Counted from the stretch's first letter, positions 17,965-27,398 are shown. The stretch is DNA of 35,563 bases from Porphyromonadaceae bacterium (GCA_030528445.1 JAUMYV010000018.1:1-35563), one strand, 5' to 3'. A program made the numbers and translations. The notes: generated by a model from the letters alone, not told the origin.

Positions 17965-18405
17965 CTAGCGACTCTCTACATGCACCATCCACTGCACGCC
18001 AAAGCGATCGACTAGAGAGCCGAAATAGCCAAAGAACGTGTCGTGCATAGGAGTAGCAGACTTACCCCCCTCGGCTAACTTACCAAAGATACAATCGGCC
18101 TCGGAGCGATCCTCTAGGCTGATGCTGATGTAGCTATTGGTGCCGATGCGCAAGCGTTGCTTGGTGTCTGTGTACGCCTTCTCGGGGAGATGATCGTAGC
18201 CCATGAGCACGTTTTGCCCGACGGTGAGCTCTGCATACATCACATAGTCGGCATACTCCTCGGGGATAGTTGTCTCGGGACCTCCATCGGGCATCTCTCT
18301 GAAGCGAAACACTTTAGCCTCGCCACCGAATACCTTGGCATAGAACTCAAAAGCCTCTGCGCACTGGCGATCAAAGGCCAAGAATGGATTGAGCTTGCAG
18401 TTCAT
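17965..18405 (-). CDS. PhnB-like VOC-fold protein
   Basis: A 146-residue protein with the PhnB-like VOC signature: LNPFLAFDRQCAEAFEFYAKVFGG at the start and DTFFGYFGSLVDRFGVQWMVH at the end. Such proteins adopt a paired beta-alpha-beta-beta-beta fold, often binding a metal ion or a hydrophobic ligand. Most PhnB-like members have no known reaction. It lies on the minus strand between E1 beta (102 nt upstream) and the DUF417 gene (200 nt downstream), breaking the usual order of the dehydrogenase genes. No promoter box was recognised in either gap. Confidence 0.85.
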   Translation of the reverse strand: MNCKLNPFLAFDRQCAEAFEFYAKVFGGEAKVFRFREMPDGGPETTIPEEYADYVMYAELTVGQNVLMGYDHLPEKAYTDTKQRLRIGTNSYISISLEDRSEADCIFGKLAEGGKSATPMHDTFFGYFGSLVDRFGVQWMVHVESR

Positions 18406-18507
18406 AACTTTTGCAGATTACACTAGGCAAGCACACAGATACATCACCAACGTAGCGTTAAGCTTATTTATGATATATCTCCGTGCCTGCCTATGATTAA
18501 TTAATAA

Positions 18508-19512
18508 CTAGCGCTTCTCGACCAAACGCTCGATATACTTGAGGATGCGTTCTGGTTTGGGGAGCATAGCATCTTCGAGAGCGTGGTTGTAGGGAACGGG
18601 AATGTCGTCTGCTGCCAAACGCAGAATACGACCATCTAGATAGTCGAAGGCATCGCTCTCGGCAATCATCGCTGAGATCTCGCCGATGAAGCCTCCCGTC
18701 TTATGAGCATCGTTGACCAGCAAGACACGTCCTGTCTTCTTCACAGACTCTAGGATCGTATCCTTGTCGAGAGGCATTAGGGTACGTAGATCCACAACCT
18801 CCACTTCGATGCCCTTCTCACGTGCAGCATCGGCAGCCTCCAGCACTCGGCGGAGCATACGACCGTAGGTGATCACAGTCACATCCTTACCAGTACGCTT
18901 AAGCTCGGCCTTGCCAAGAGGAATGATAAACTCGGGATCTACGGGTACCTCGCCCTTGACGTTGTACTCGGCCTTGTACTCTAGGAAGATCACAGGATTG
19001 TTGTCGCGGATGGAGGCCTTGAGTAGCCCCTTGAGGTCGGCAGGCGTACCTGGAGCAACGACCTTGAGCCCTGGGATATGGCAGAACCAAGCTTCTAGGC
19101 TCTGTGAGTGCTGAGCAGCCGAACCTACACCAGAGCCAGCGGCGCAGCGGAATACTACAGGTACAGACCCCTTACCACCATACATATAGCGGGTCTTAGC
19201 TGCTTGATTGACGATATTGTCCATCATATAGACGATGAAGTCCATAAAGGTAACGTCTACAATGGGACGCATACCCGTGAGAGCAGCACCTACCGCACAT
19301 CCAGAGATTGCATTCTCACTAATTGGGGTGTCGCGCACACGTTCCTTACCAAACTCCTCGAGCATCCCTACGGATGTCCCGAAGTCTCCCCCGAAGATAC
19401 CCACGTCCTCGCCCATAAGGAATACATTCTCGTCTCTGCGCATCTCTTCGCTCATGGCCATGATCACGGCATCGCGCATCGACATCAGTTTTGTTTCTTG
19501 TCCTTCTATCAT
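18508..19512 (-). CDS. 2-oxo acid dehydrogenase E1 component, beta subunit
   Basis: A 334-residue transketolase-like subunit. [12 protein letters not shown] (about 35-46), [21 protein letters not shown] and the [25 protein letters not shown] region match PDH, branched-chain and acetoin E1 beta chains. The C-terminal domain shows [15 protein letters not shown] and [12 protein letters not shown]. With the alpha subunit upstream it forms the thiamine diphosphate-dependent E1 that decarboxylates the 2-oxo acid and passes the acyl group to a lipoyl arm. E1 alpha ends 122 nt upstream; a VOC-fold gene follows after 102 nt. The substrate class is not settled by sequence. Confidence 0.94.
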   Translation of the reverse strand: MIEGQETKLMSMRDAVIMAMSEEMRRDENVFLMGEDVGIFGGDFGTSVGMLEEFGKERVRDTPISENAISGCAVGAALTGMRPIVDVTFMDFIVYMMDNIVNQAAKTRYMYGGKGSVPVVFRCAAGSGVGSAAQHSQSLEAWFCHIPGLKVVAPGTPADLKGLLKASIRDNNPVIFLEYKAEYNVKGEVPVDPEFIIPLGKAELKRTGKDVTVITYGRMLRRVLEAADAAREKGIEVEVVDLRTLMPLDKDTILESVKKTGRVLLVNDAHKTGGFIGEISAMIAESDAFDYLDGRILRLAADDIPVPYNHALEDAMLPKPERILKYIERLVEKR

Positions 19513-19634
19513 GATGATTATTTCTTTTTCTGCAAGTTAATTATTCCAGTAAAAATCTGCAACCTAATCATCTACCAAACAAAGCCATAGCGGAAGATGC
19601 TAAGCCAATGGGCAGACGTAGGCATAGGCAAACT

Positions 19635-20603
19635 CTACTCTGCGAAAATATCTTCGAATGCGCTCTCTGGTGCAGGCTGTTCACCTGCCATACCATACTT
19701 AACAGACTCCTCTACAGCCTGCTCACTCTCTGCCACTATCTTGTCTAGAGTCGCGTGGTCGGCAATCTTATTATCTACGAGATAGTTGCGAAACTTGAGG
19801 ATTGGGTCTTTCTTCTTCCATTCCTCTACTTCTTCCTTGGTACGATACTTACCGGGGTCGCTAGTTGAGTGCCCGAACCAGCGATAGGTAACGGCCTCTA
19901 CGAGGATAGGACCATTGCCAGCACGCACGTGCTCCATAGCCTTGTCAATAGCTTCACGTACAGCCAAAACATCATTGCCATCCTCAACAAATAGACCTGG
20001 GATATTGTAGGCTACGGCACGTTCGTAGACGTGCTTCGTGTTCATTACCGAAGTAATAGGCGTAGAGATACCATAGCCATTGTTGATGCAGTAGAATACT
20101 ACTGGGAGCTTCCAGATAGCAGCCATATTGATACACTCGTGGAAAGCGCCTTCGTTGCTCGCACCGTCGCCAAAGCAGCACATCACGACCTTACCTGTGT
20201 TTTTCATCTTTTGGGTCAAGGCGGCACCAGTGGCAATACCCATACCACCACCTACAATGCCATTGGCTCCGAGGTTGCCTCTATCTAGGTCTGCAATGTG
20301 CATCGAGCCACCTTTACCCTTGCAAGAGCCATTGGCGCGTCCCATGATCTCGGCCATCATTTCGTTGAGGTTCATCCCCATAGCTACGCTCTGTCCGTGC
20401 CCACGATGGTTACTTGTCAGCAAATCCCCCTTGCCAAGAGCCGATACAGCTCCTACGTTGGCAGCTTCCTCACCCACAGAGAAGTGCGTCATACCTGGTA
20501 CTAGACCACGGCGCACCATCTGATTGATTTTATTGTCGAAGTTTCGGATGTCCTCCATCTTACGAAACATATCGAGCAATTCTTCTTTCTTGAACTTTGA
20601 CAT
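19635..20603 (-). CDS. 2-oxo acid dehydrogenase E1 component, alpha subunit
   Basis: A 322-residue thiamine diphosphate enzyme subunit. HRGHGQSVAMGMN (near 82), the cofactor motif from GDGASNEGAF to NNGYGIST, and a phosphorylation-loop-like YRWFGHSTSDPGKYRTKEEV near residue 265 match the PDH and acetoin dehydrogenase alpha chains; the last stretch is close in style to acetoin (AcoA-like) enzymes. It acts with the beta subunit to decarboxylate a 2-oxo acid. A gap of more than 400 nt separates it from the flippase upstream, so the promoter should be there, though no TAnnTTTG box was recognised. Confidence 0.94.
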   Translation of the reverse strand: MSKFKKEELLDMFRKMEDIRNFDNKINQMVRRGLVPGMTHFSVGEEAANVGAVSALGKGDLLTSNHRGHGQSVAMGMNLNEMMAEIMGRANGSCKGKGGSMHIADLDRGNLGANGIVGGGMGIATGAALTQKMKNTGKVVMCCFGDGASNEGAFHECINMAAIWKLPVVFYCINNGYGISTPITSVMNTKHVYERAVAYNIPGLFVEDGNDVLAVREAIDKAMEHVRAGNGPILVEAVTYRWFGHSTSDPGKYRTKEEVEEWKKKDPILKFRNYLVDNKIADHATLDKIVAESEQAVEESVKYGMAGEQPAPESAFEDIFAE

Positions 20604-21038
20604 ACTATACTGTTTTTAATTACAAGCTCTATTTCTTCTGGAACACTTTCGGGTTTATAATATTCTTTCACGAAAACAATTTATAAATACCCAATGTTTA
20701 AGTGCATCACGATAAAATTGGCTCACAAAGATGCCTAATATATGTGATATGAGTCTTGATTCTGATATTTTTTCGCCCCAAAATACCTACATATAGGTAC
20801 CCCCTCTACATATCCTATACCTTTTTCAATAATCAAAGGTGCACACATGCCCTATCCAAACACGATCCGAAATGAATAAAAACTTATAAACTACTAGATC
20901 AATAAACTGAAAATGAAAAATAAAATTACATCTCAATCTAGTAAGTTTGTCTATCTCGATAAATTTAAGGGATTGGAACGCCTATTGAGAGCCGTACCAA
21001 AGTTTGGCGGATAACAATAATTCACACCACATCGTGAC
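20604..21038. other. 435-bp intergenic region with an unassigned small reading frame
   Basis: No RNA gene, known repeat or clear promoter box was recognised. It is AT-rich and probably carries the E1 alpha leader and promoter, read leftward. It also contains the 33-codon plus-strand frame described separately. Confidence 0.5.
20913..21014 (+). CDS. Unassigned 33-residue small open reading frame
   Basis: ATG at 20913 to TAA at 21014 encodes a basic, amphipathic peptide starting MKNKITSQSSK and ending LLRAVPKFGG. No family was recognised. It lies on the strand opposite to its neighbours and has no evident promoter, so it may be chance or a remnant of a longer gene. Confidence 0.2.
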   Translation: MKNKITSQSSKFVYLDKFKGLERLLRAVPKFGG

Positions 21039-22565
21039 CTACCGCCTAAGCAGCTTACGGATTCGCTTGAGGATAAAGATCCGCTCCTGCTCATTGAGAC
21101 CAAAGAACCACACCAAGAGGCCAATGAGCAGGGAGCTAACCGTACAAATAATACAGAGAGAGAGGAAGGTTTGGTCGAAAATCTGATTAATGTAGTACAT
21201 CAGCAGAGCCGAAGTAGAGGTAATCCCTAGGATTGGTACCCATACTCGTCTAAGATACTCCCGCACACTCAGCAGCACCTCTTGGCGCAATGCATAGAAA
21301 TTGCCCCAGACATAAGTAAGCCGCACAAGCGTCGCAGCCTGTAACGCGAAAACAGAGGCCAAACCTGCCTCGAAGCCGAAGTACACAATCGGCAACACCA
21401 TTAGAGAGATAGTCGTACCGATCAGCACACAGCGACGCACATGGCCTGTAGCCTGTACACCATTCCAGAGCGGTATGCCCAGCACATTAATGAGGCAGAA
21501 AGCCAAAATCCAGCGAGCATAGTCCGTGGCCTCGCTCGGCACTTCGCTCCCCAACCACAGATCTAGGACATAATCCATACGAAGCATGAGCGGTAGGGAT
21601 AGAACCCAAGTGAGGAAATAACTATATCGTGAGCTACCGTAGATGAGGCGTTTGTAATAGTCGATATCTCCCGTCGTATAGCTCTGTACCAGCTGCGAAC
21701 GCAGGGCTGTAAAGAACTGCACAGAGAAGTTGCCTACGGCTGAGTTTATTTGAGCTGCAATTCCGCGAGCGGCATTGACGATTGTACCGAAGAAGATATT
21801 GAGCAAGTAGTCCAGCCCATAATTCCACATGGCATAAGTACCAGCCTCTACCCCATTCCAACCGATGAAGCGATACATCTGATCGAATCGATCTCGATCC
21901 CACCGAATCGCCCCTCTACACTCGGGATGGGAACGAAAGCAAATAATGGCAGGTACGGACTTGACGACCATAACCAACACCAACGAACCCACGGCATAGA
22001 AAACCAACTTGTCGTATGGTGTGATAGAGAGCAGTAGCACAAGGGCTAACTTGAGCAGAGCGTCTAGGATACCAGCATAGGCATAGACTCGCATATTCTC
22101 TCGGGCAATCAGTACCGAATCGTAGATTGAGCCAAGTAGCATAACCGAGAGCGAGAGAATTGTACAATGAAAGACCCAGAGCGCAGCATCGAAACGCTCC
22201 ACAGGGATATTCAGTTTGTGATACATAAGGTATAGCCCAACCCCTTCTCCGATGATAATCACGGCTAAGGCCAGAGCAATATGTATAATCAAGCTAACTC
22301 CATAGATGCGCTTTAGACCCTCGATATTCCTCTGGCCTATTTCGTAAGCCAAATAACGCTGAGTCGCTGTAGCAAGCGATGAGGAGAGGAACACGAAAGT
22401 AAGAGCAATCCCCCCTACGATGTTGTAGATCCCATAGTCTACCGGGCCGAGTGCCTTGAAGATAAGCCGTGACGAATAGAGCATTACCCCCATCCACAGC
22501 AGCATACGTACAACTAGGAATACGGTATTGGTGGCGATGCGATCGCTACGTCCTTGGCTCGTCAT
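21039..22565 (-). CDS. Polysaccharide flippase (Wzx/MATE-like)
   Basis: A 508-residue membrane protein with about 12-14 membrane segments across its length. The N-terminus (RIATNTVFLVVRMLLWMGVMLYSSRLIFKALGPVDYGIYNIVGG) is typical of Wzx/polysaccharide exporters of the MOP superfamily. Such proteins flip lipid-linked glycan units across the inner membrane. It follows the GT2 gene by 67 nt on the same strand. Together with GT2 and an acyltransferase it suggests an envelope glycan unit, though no polymerase or full O-antigen cluster is in the window. The substrate is unknown. Confidence 0.88.
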   Translation of the reverse strand: MTSQGRSDRIATNTVFLVVRMLLWMGVMLYSSRLIFKALGPVDYGIYNIVGGIALTFVFLSSSLATATQRYLAYEIGQRNIEGLKRIYGVSLIIHIALALAVIIIGEGVGLYLMYHKLNIPVERFDAALWVFHCTILSLSVMLLGSIYDSVLIARENMRVYAYAGILDALLKLALVLLLSITPYDKLVFYAVGSLVLVMVVKSVPAIICFRSHPECRGAIRWDRDRFDQMYRFIGWNGVEAGTYAMWNYGLDYLLNIFFGTIVNAARGIAAQINSAVGNFSVQFFTALRSQLVQSYTTGDIDYYKRLIYGSSRYSYFLTWVLSLPLMLRMDYVLDLWLGSEVPSEATDYARWILAFCLINVLGIPLWNGVQATGHVRRCVLIGTTISLMVLPIVYFGFEAGLASVFALQAATLVRLTYVWGNFYALRQEVLLSVREYLRRVWVPILGITSTSALLMYYINQIFDQTFLSLCIICTVSSLLIGLLVWFFGLNEQERIFILKRIRKLLRR

Positions 22566-22632
22566 ACCACTTAATTTATCTCAAGTCTATTGATTTATTT
22601 ATAGTTCTATCCTTCGCCTCGACTCAATCCAA

Positions 22633-23529
22633 TTATCGGCTAGACGTCTCTAGGTCGAGAGAACAAAAATACATCAGTTTGTACAGCTGGAATAGCGCGA
22701 TGCAGTTGGGACGCCCTCTGAGCATCTCGCGGATGCAGGGGACAAGATGTCGGCCTCCCCAACCTACAAGCCGCGAGAGATGATAGCGCCTTAGTCCATG
22801 GTAGTACCCTAGGATCGTGATAGACATCCCCTCAAACTGATTCCGATGCTCATACAGATTACGTAGATACCGCTCTGTCGTCGAGAGGAAACCCTCGTCT
22901 GTTTCCTTTAATCTGTGCACTACTGGGGCATCAATGTGCACAAGAGGCACTTGATTGAGCCTAAGTATCTCACCCCAATAAGCGTCCTCGTAGCCCATAC
23001 CCATACGAGGAAAGGGGTACCGCAAGACCATTTCTCGAGGACAAAGGAAGCACATCGCGACGAACGACCTGTATGGCTCGGTTTCTCGTTCGGCGAGTGA
23101 ACGCATCTCCACCTGTGTACCATAGTGATATCGAAGTCGATTATCCGCCCTACAATCACGCGCATCATACCGAAAGCCTCCACATACGACAGCCTCTGGG
23201 TACTTTGCTCTAGCTCGCATATAGGCCGCAATCAGCCCCTCGATGGGCAGAACATCGGCATCGACATAGAGCAAACTAGAGCCTTTTGCTTTCGTGGCAA
23301 GCTCTTGGCGCATCAGCCCTGCGCCGATATTCTCCGAGGCGTGGTAAACCCATACTTCGGTGTGCCGAGCCGCTAGGCTATCGTAGATTGAGGTATAGTC
23401 CTCGCCAGAAGCATCATCGCCAAGGATAATCTCGAAGCTAAGCCCTAAACCAACGCACTGCTCCTGCAAACTGATTACCAGTGTAGTGCAGTCGTACCGA
23501 TAAACGGGGATAAGTATTGAGAGCATCAT
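22633..23529 (-). CDS. Family 2 glycosyltransferase
   Basis: A 298-residue enzyme with a GT-A fold. LSILIPVYRYDCTTLVISL starts the nucleotide-binding domain, LGDDASGEDY carries the first Asp cluster, and YVDADVLP is the DxD metal site. The C-terminal part (about 215-298) is basic and aromatic, and probably peripheral to the membrane. It transfers a sugar to an unknown acceptor, presumably an envelope glycan given the flippase after it. Its ATG overlaps the dprA stop by 4 nt (ATGA), so it is translationally coupled to dprA. Confidence 0.88.
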   Translation of the reverse strand: MMLSILIPVYRYDCTTLVISLQEQCVGLGLSFEIILGDDASGEDYTSIYDSLAARHTEVWVYHASENIGAGLMRQELATKAKGSSLLYVDADVLPIEGLIAAYMRARAKYPEAVVCGGFRYDARDCRADNRLRYHYGTQVEMRSLAERETEPYRSFVAMCFLCPREMVLRYPFPRMGMGYEDAYWGEILRLNQVPLVHIDAPVVHRLKETDEGFLSTTERYLRNLYEHRNQFEGMSITILGYYHGLRRYHLSRLVGWGGRHLVPCIREMLRGRPNCIALFQLYKLMYFCSLDLETSSR

Positions 23530-24635
23530 CGCGCTAGTGTATATAGCCCACCAGGCATTACTCGGATATGTGCATCTAGCTCCAAATCGAATAGCTGACT
23601 ATTAACTTCGCTTGCGGGCAAACCTGACTGACGGATAAGGTCATTGAGGTGTATCGGTTGATGCTCTGCTATAAGTCTAAGCAGAGGATGGTCGATTGGT
23701 GGTTCATCCGCAAATAGTAGCTTCTGCTGCACCGCTTGCCCTCTACGCTCCCAGCCTAGTGCTTGTACGATATCCTCGCCAGAGGTGACGAGAACGCCTC
23801 GCATCGACGAAATCAACTGGTTACACCCTTCGCTGTAGCGGTCGGTCAGCCTTCCAGGCACAGCCAGTACCTCACGATCGTAGTCCGCTGCTAGCTCTGC
23901 GGTGATGAGCGAACCGCTCTTAAGTCCTGCCTCTATGACGAGGGTAGCGTCGGTTAGACCTGCGATAATGCGATTTCGCCCTACGAAATTGAAGCGATCT
24001 GGTTTCGTCCCTAATGGATACTCCGAGACCCAAGCTCCACGACTTAGCATCTCGTTGGCCAGCTGTGTATGTACAGCTGGATATATCCTATCGAAACCGT
24101 GAGCTAGGACAGCCACAGTAGGCATATCTAGAGCCAAAGCTCTACGGTGAGCTAAGCTGTCTACCCCATAAGCCAAACCACTAACGACAAGTGTCTGGGG
24201 GAATAGCTCTGCCAGCTCGCCGAGCAAACGCTCACAGCAAGTCTGCCCATAGGTCGTCATATTGCGCGTCCCGACGACACTAATAGCAGTAGTAGTCTCC
24301 CAATCTGTATAGCTGCCTTTGCAATAAAGCAACGTTGGCGCATCGGCACAAGCAGCCAAGCGTTTGGGATAATCTCTTTCTTCAATAAAGTAGGTATGTA
24401 TATCCTGCCGAGCACACCAGTCGGCGATACGTTTGGCCTCATCAATGAGACTGGGTCGATAGAGATCATCAACAATCGACTGGCGTAGCTTAGGGCATCG
24501 AGCCTGCAAGGCTGCTCTATCGGCAAAAATCTCCTCCACTCCTCCCATACGCTCTAGCAATACCTTAGCGTGATGAGGGCCAATGTGCTTGGCTCTAGAG
24601 AGTGCTATTTGATATACCTGTGTCATGGCTGTCAT
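23526..24635 (-). CDS. dprA: DNA-processing protein DprA
   Basis: A 369-residue protein that loads RecA on incoming single-stranded DNA during natural transformation. An N-terminal helix-hairpin region (HIGPHHAKVLLERMG), the Rossmann-like core (VSVVGTRNMTTYG, VVSGLAYGVDSLAH, VLAHGFDRIYP, FVGRNRIIAGL, EAGLKSGSLITA) and a C-terminal winged helix (about 300-369, HLNDLIRQSGLPASEVN) are in the expected order. It starts inside the last 41 nt of the acyltransferase gene and overlaps the GT2 start by 4 nt, so it sits within an envelope glycan operon. ATG at 24626 is an alternative start. Confidence 0.95.
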   Translation of the reverse strand: MTAMTQVYQIALSRAKHIGPHHAKVLLERMGGVEEIFADRAALQARCPKLRQSIVDDLYRPSLIDEAKRIADWCARQDIHTYFIEERDYPKRLAACADAPTLLYCKGSYTDWETTTAISVVGTRNMTTYGQTCCERLLGELAELFPQTLVVSGLAYGVDSLAHRRALALDMPTVAVLAHGFDRIYPAVHTQLANEMLSRGAWVSEYPLGTKPDRFNFVGRNRIIAGLTDATLVIEAGLKSGSLITAELAADYDREVLAVPGRLTDRYSEGCNQLISSMRGVLVTSGEDIVQALGWERRGQAVQQKLLFADEPPIDHPLLRLIAEHQPIHLNDLIRQSGLPASEVNSQLFDLELDAHIRVMPGGLYTLAR

Positions 24636-25677
24636 GGCTCACAATGGGCTTAGGCTTCTTGGGCAAGGCCTTGCCGTAGCAGAGGAATGCCGAGATGCTA
24701 TTAGCTTTGATTAGACGTACTACAACTAGTGTGATACTCACCACTATGGCTGCGTAAGTGGTAGAGAGTACAATTTCCCATGAGATGGTTCGCCCTCCAT
24801 CTCTCAATATCCCAAATAGGAATGGCTTAACCATAGGGACAGAGAATAAGAAAAAATAGTGTGTGAAATAGATTGTCCTGCTCTCCTGCCCTAGATATGC
24901 TGCAAGTCTATTGAGGCGAGAGTCGCCTTTGCCTAGATGATTGACCAGTCCGAATGCCATAACGAGACCAGAGAGAGAGGCTGGTATCCCTCCCATCACA
25001 GAAGCTGATGTACACTCCATATATATGAGCAGGGTAAAAAGTGCCGCAGAGAGAGCCGTAACCTCTGGACGAAGCAGCACCCGCTCAAAAGAAGAGTACT
25101 TGCCGACAAAGTAGCCGAAGAGGAAATTGTGGTACAGATAGTTCATTTTCCCCCAGCTGAAAGCCTCATGCGTCACGGGGCTATAGGCTCTCCAAGGTAA
25201 ATCGACCCATAGGACGAAGGCAAGGCTCAGCATAGCCCACAGTACCTCAAGTGTGGCGTCGCCCTCTTTATTGGTATAGTGATTGAGGAGCTGGAAGACA
25301 AACCACAGAACGAACATCTCAAATAGCACCCACGTAAACCAGTACCCTCCATGGTGTATACCCAGAAGCATCTCATCTATAGATATAGAATAGAATAGGG
25401 CATAGAAGGTAGGCAGAGTAATGAGAGGCAAGAAGAGCTGCCTGGCCTTCTTACGCCAAAAAGCGATATGTCCACGAAGTGAAAACTCTAGAGGCCTTGA
25501 CGCGAGATAGCCCGAGAGAAAAACGAAGATTGGCATATCGATACTTCTGAGTACTGCCAATAGAGGGGAGCGGTAATAGGAGAAACCAAAGTGAAAAGAG
25601 TGACCAACTACCACGAGGAAGATGATGACGCCCTTGAGGACATCAATATGCTGCATATGGTGCTTACCTTGAGCCAT
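24595..25677 (-). CDS. Membrane acyltransferase (acyltransferase 3 family)
   Basis: A 360-residue integral membrane protein with about ten membrane segments. The start HIDVLKGVIIFLVVVGHSFHFG carries the conserved His of the acyltransferase 3 fold, and RSIDMPIFVFLSGYLASRP matches the second conserved block. Members O-acylate sugars in capsules, O-antigens and other glycans. Its 3' end overlaps dprA by 41 nt, and GT2 and flippase follow, which is in line with an envelope modification. A candidate -7 box lies 41 nt upstream. ATG at codon 8 is an alternative start. Confidence 0.87.
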   Translation of the reverse strand: MAQGKHHMQHIDVLKGVIIFLVVVGHSFHFGFSYYRSPLLAVLRSIDMPIFVFLSGYLASRPLEFSLRGHIAFWRKKARQLFLPLITLPTFYALFYSISIDEMLLGIHHGGYWFTWVLFEMFVLWFVFQLLNHYTNKEGDATLEVLWAMLSLAFVLWVDLPWRAYSPVTHEAFSWGKMNYLYHNFLFGYFVGKYSSFERVLLRPEVTALSAALFTLLIYMECTSASVMGGIPASLSGLVMAFGLVNHLGKGDSRLNRLAAYLGQESRTIYFTHYFFLFSVPMVKPFLFGILRDGGRTISWEIVLSTTYAAIVVSITLVVVRLIKANSISAFLCYGKALPKKPKPIVSHDSHDTGISNSTL

Positions 25678-25717
25678 CGAATATTTGCTACAAAATGAAA
25701 GATGTTTGATTTACCTC

Positions 25718-25725
25718 CAAAAATA
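25718..25725 (-). promoter_or_regulatory. Candidate -7 promoter box of the acyltransferase-dprA operon
   Basis: CAAAAATA on the plus strand is TATTTTTG on the minus strand, 41 nt before the acyltransferase ATG. A CAAA (TTTG on minus) at 25742-25745 is 16 bp away, closer than the usual 19-21, so it is weak as a -33 box. Confidence 0.35.
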
Positions 25726-25749
25726 CAACGAATAGCCAAGACAAAGGAC

Positions 25750-25976
25750 GAGGCTGTGGCAAAATTCGCTTTACCACAGCCTCTCCTCCTTTAAAGCACC
25801 TCATAATGCGCAAAATGCAAGGATTGCGTAAGCCGAGAGCAGAGCGGAGTTTACTCCAGCTATGCCGAGGTAAGCAATCGTGCGGGAGAGGGCGCTAAGA
25901 CTAAGGCTAACGACGAAGTCCGTGCAGAACAAATGTCGCAAGCAACATAGCCGTTTGTGCATGATGACACATCGCC
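25750..25976 (+). repeat. MITE-like dispersed element, copy A (227 bp)
   Basis: The left end is a hairpin (GAGGCTGTGG, 25750-25759, with CCACAGCCTC, 25774-25783). The right end is CATGATGACACATCGCC. The reverse complement of the right end (GGCGATGTGTCATCATG) resembles the left end family GGGGCTGTGTCAAAATT, so the element has imperfect terminal inverted repeats. The last 67 bp and the segment after the hairpin (CTCATAATGCGCAAA) match copy B at 30621-30806, which is inverted relative to it. No coding frame was recognised. No clear target duplication is seen. Confidence 0.65.
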
Positions 25977-26022
25977 GTATTCTCTCTCTCAGATAAGATC
26001 TACTGGGTATGAGGGACGGAAC

Positions 26023-26547
26023 CTAAGCCTTCCTATGGCTACGTCGATCTGCTAGCTCGAGCTCTTTGTCTCGTGTCATGCGGAACGAATGCTTATAGAA
26101 AATAAATAGAGGAATAGCGACACCTACCCCAAGGGCGAACATGATACTCGCAGCTGTGATGGCATTACTCAAAATCTGAGGCAGATACTCCTCGCGCTGC
26201 AGAGCGTCGTTGGTCTGCATAAACCGAATCATCCCCAAAAGTGAGCGATAGGCATACATCCCAGGGATCATGGGCAGAAGAGCAGGAAAAGCGAAGACCT
26301 CCGATGGGAAACGTGCTCGATAGGCGAAGTAAATCCCAACAAAACCAATAGTAACCGACGCAATGAAGGTCGCAATCGCTATCTCAACATCGACATAGGT
26401 CATCAGGGCGAAGCGTAGCATATGCCCGATAGCTGCCAAAATAGGCACATAGATGAAGGACTGCTTGGGCGGGTTGGATACCGCAGCAAATCCGCAGGCT
26501 GCTATAGCTGCGAGAACTCCATCGAGTAGTATAGACTGAATAATCAT
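26023..26547 (-). CDS. ThrE/YjjB-type exporter, C-terminal half protein
   Basis: A 174-residue membrane protein with about five segments, matching the second half of ThrE-type transporters (DUF3815/ThrE_2; YjjB in E. coli). LLPMIPGMYAYRSLLGMI (about 89-106) is the conserved PGxxxY region. Its start is 3 nt from the stop of the first-half gene upstream. ThrE exports threonine and serine; in E. coli the YjjP-YjjB pair is linked to succinate export, so the substrate is open. A basic, charged tail follows the last segment. A dispersed element lies in the gap downstream. Confidence 0.85.
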   Translation of the reverse strand: MIIQSILLDGVLAAIAACGFAAVSNPPKQSFIYVPILAAIGHMLRFALMTYVDVEIAIATFIASVTIGFVGIYFAYRARFPSEVFAFPALLPMIPGMYAYRSLLGMIRFMQTNDALQREEYLPQILSNAITAASIMFALGVGVAIPLFIFYKHSFRMTRDKELELADRRSHRKA

Positions 26548-26550
26548 AGA

Positions 26551-27372
26551 CTAAAGCAAGCTAAGGTTAAGAAGGACGAGGGTTAGACTAAGACCAATGG
26601 TGATACTCACCACAATAAGGATTGCATTAATCAGACGGGATACTCCATTGAGGATATATCCGTCGAGAAAGTCTACCATAGCGTTGATGAACGGAACCCC
26701 TGGGATGAGATATAGCACGCTCGTACTTAGAGCAATCTCGGGTGTATTGCTCAGCTCGAAGTGCATCCCCCAACCAACAGTAAAAGACGAAATAAAGGCA
26801 GCCACCAAGACGGTAAGATAATGGTAGGCGTGTCTTAAGTTCAGCTCTTGACGTGCGAAGAAACCTAAACAAGTCCCAACAAAGACCACCCCTGCTCCTG
26901 ACAGGTCTCCACCAAAGAGCAGACAGAACGCTCCATTGGCAAAGCTAATAAGCAGCAAAATCAACCAGCGGCTCACTCGAGGAGAGTTGAGGACATGCTC
27001 CAGATGTTGCTCCAAATCCTGCATGCTGGGCTTGTGGTCGTACACATACCAGCTCAGACGGCTAAGCTCGGCATTGAGAAGAAAGTTGAGCGGCAGGGTA
27101 CGATGGTGCGTCAAAGCTGTCACGGGGTGAGTAGAGCGCCTACGCTGCCCACCTTCGTGAGTACTCTTATCAATTAGGGTAATAGCGACGTTGCGCTGAA
27201 ACATCATCATCGTCGTTTCGTAGCCGTACGCCTGAGCGATACGGGTCGTATTGAGTACGATACGAGAAGTCTGCACCCCCACACTAGTCTGTATGGTGGC
27301 ATAGCGCAGCAGGAAATCGAGCAGAGCCTCCTGATCTATTTCTGAATTTTGGGGTAAGGTTGTTGGTTTCAT
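26551..27372 (-). CDS. ThrE/YjjP-type exporter, N-terminal half protein
   Basis: A 273-residue protein with a soluble N-terminal domain (about 1-125; LLDFLLRYATIQTSVGVQTSRI, then ALTHHRTLPLNFLLNAELSRL) followed by about five membrane segments (from about 136). It matches the DUF1212/ThrE_1 half (YjjP). PGVPFINAMVDFLDGYILNG (about 224-243) is the conserved PGxPxxNAxxDxxxG signature. With the second-half protein 3 nt downstream it should form the exporter. A TACATTTG box lies 27 nt before the ATG. Confidence 0.88.
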   Translation of the reverse strand: MKPTTLPQNSEIDQEALLDFLLRYATIQTSVGVQTSRIVLNTTRIAQAYGYETTMMMFQRNVAITLIDKSTHEGGQRRRSTHPVTALTHHRTLPLNFLLNAELSRLSWYVYDHKPSMQDLEQHLEHVLNSPRVSRWLILLLISFANGAFCLLFGGDLSGAGVVFVGTCLGFFARQELNLRHAYHYLTVLVAAFISSFTVGWGMHFELSNTPEIALSTSVLYLIPGVPFINAMVDFLDGYILNGVSRLINAILIVVSITIGLSLTLVLLNLSLL

Positions 27373-27398
27373 AATTGTATCCTCGGACTAAAACGCTA

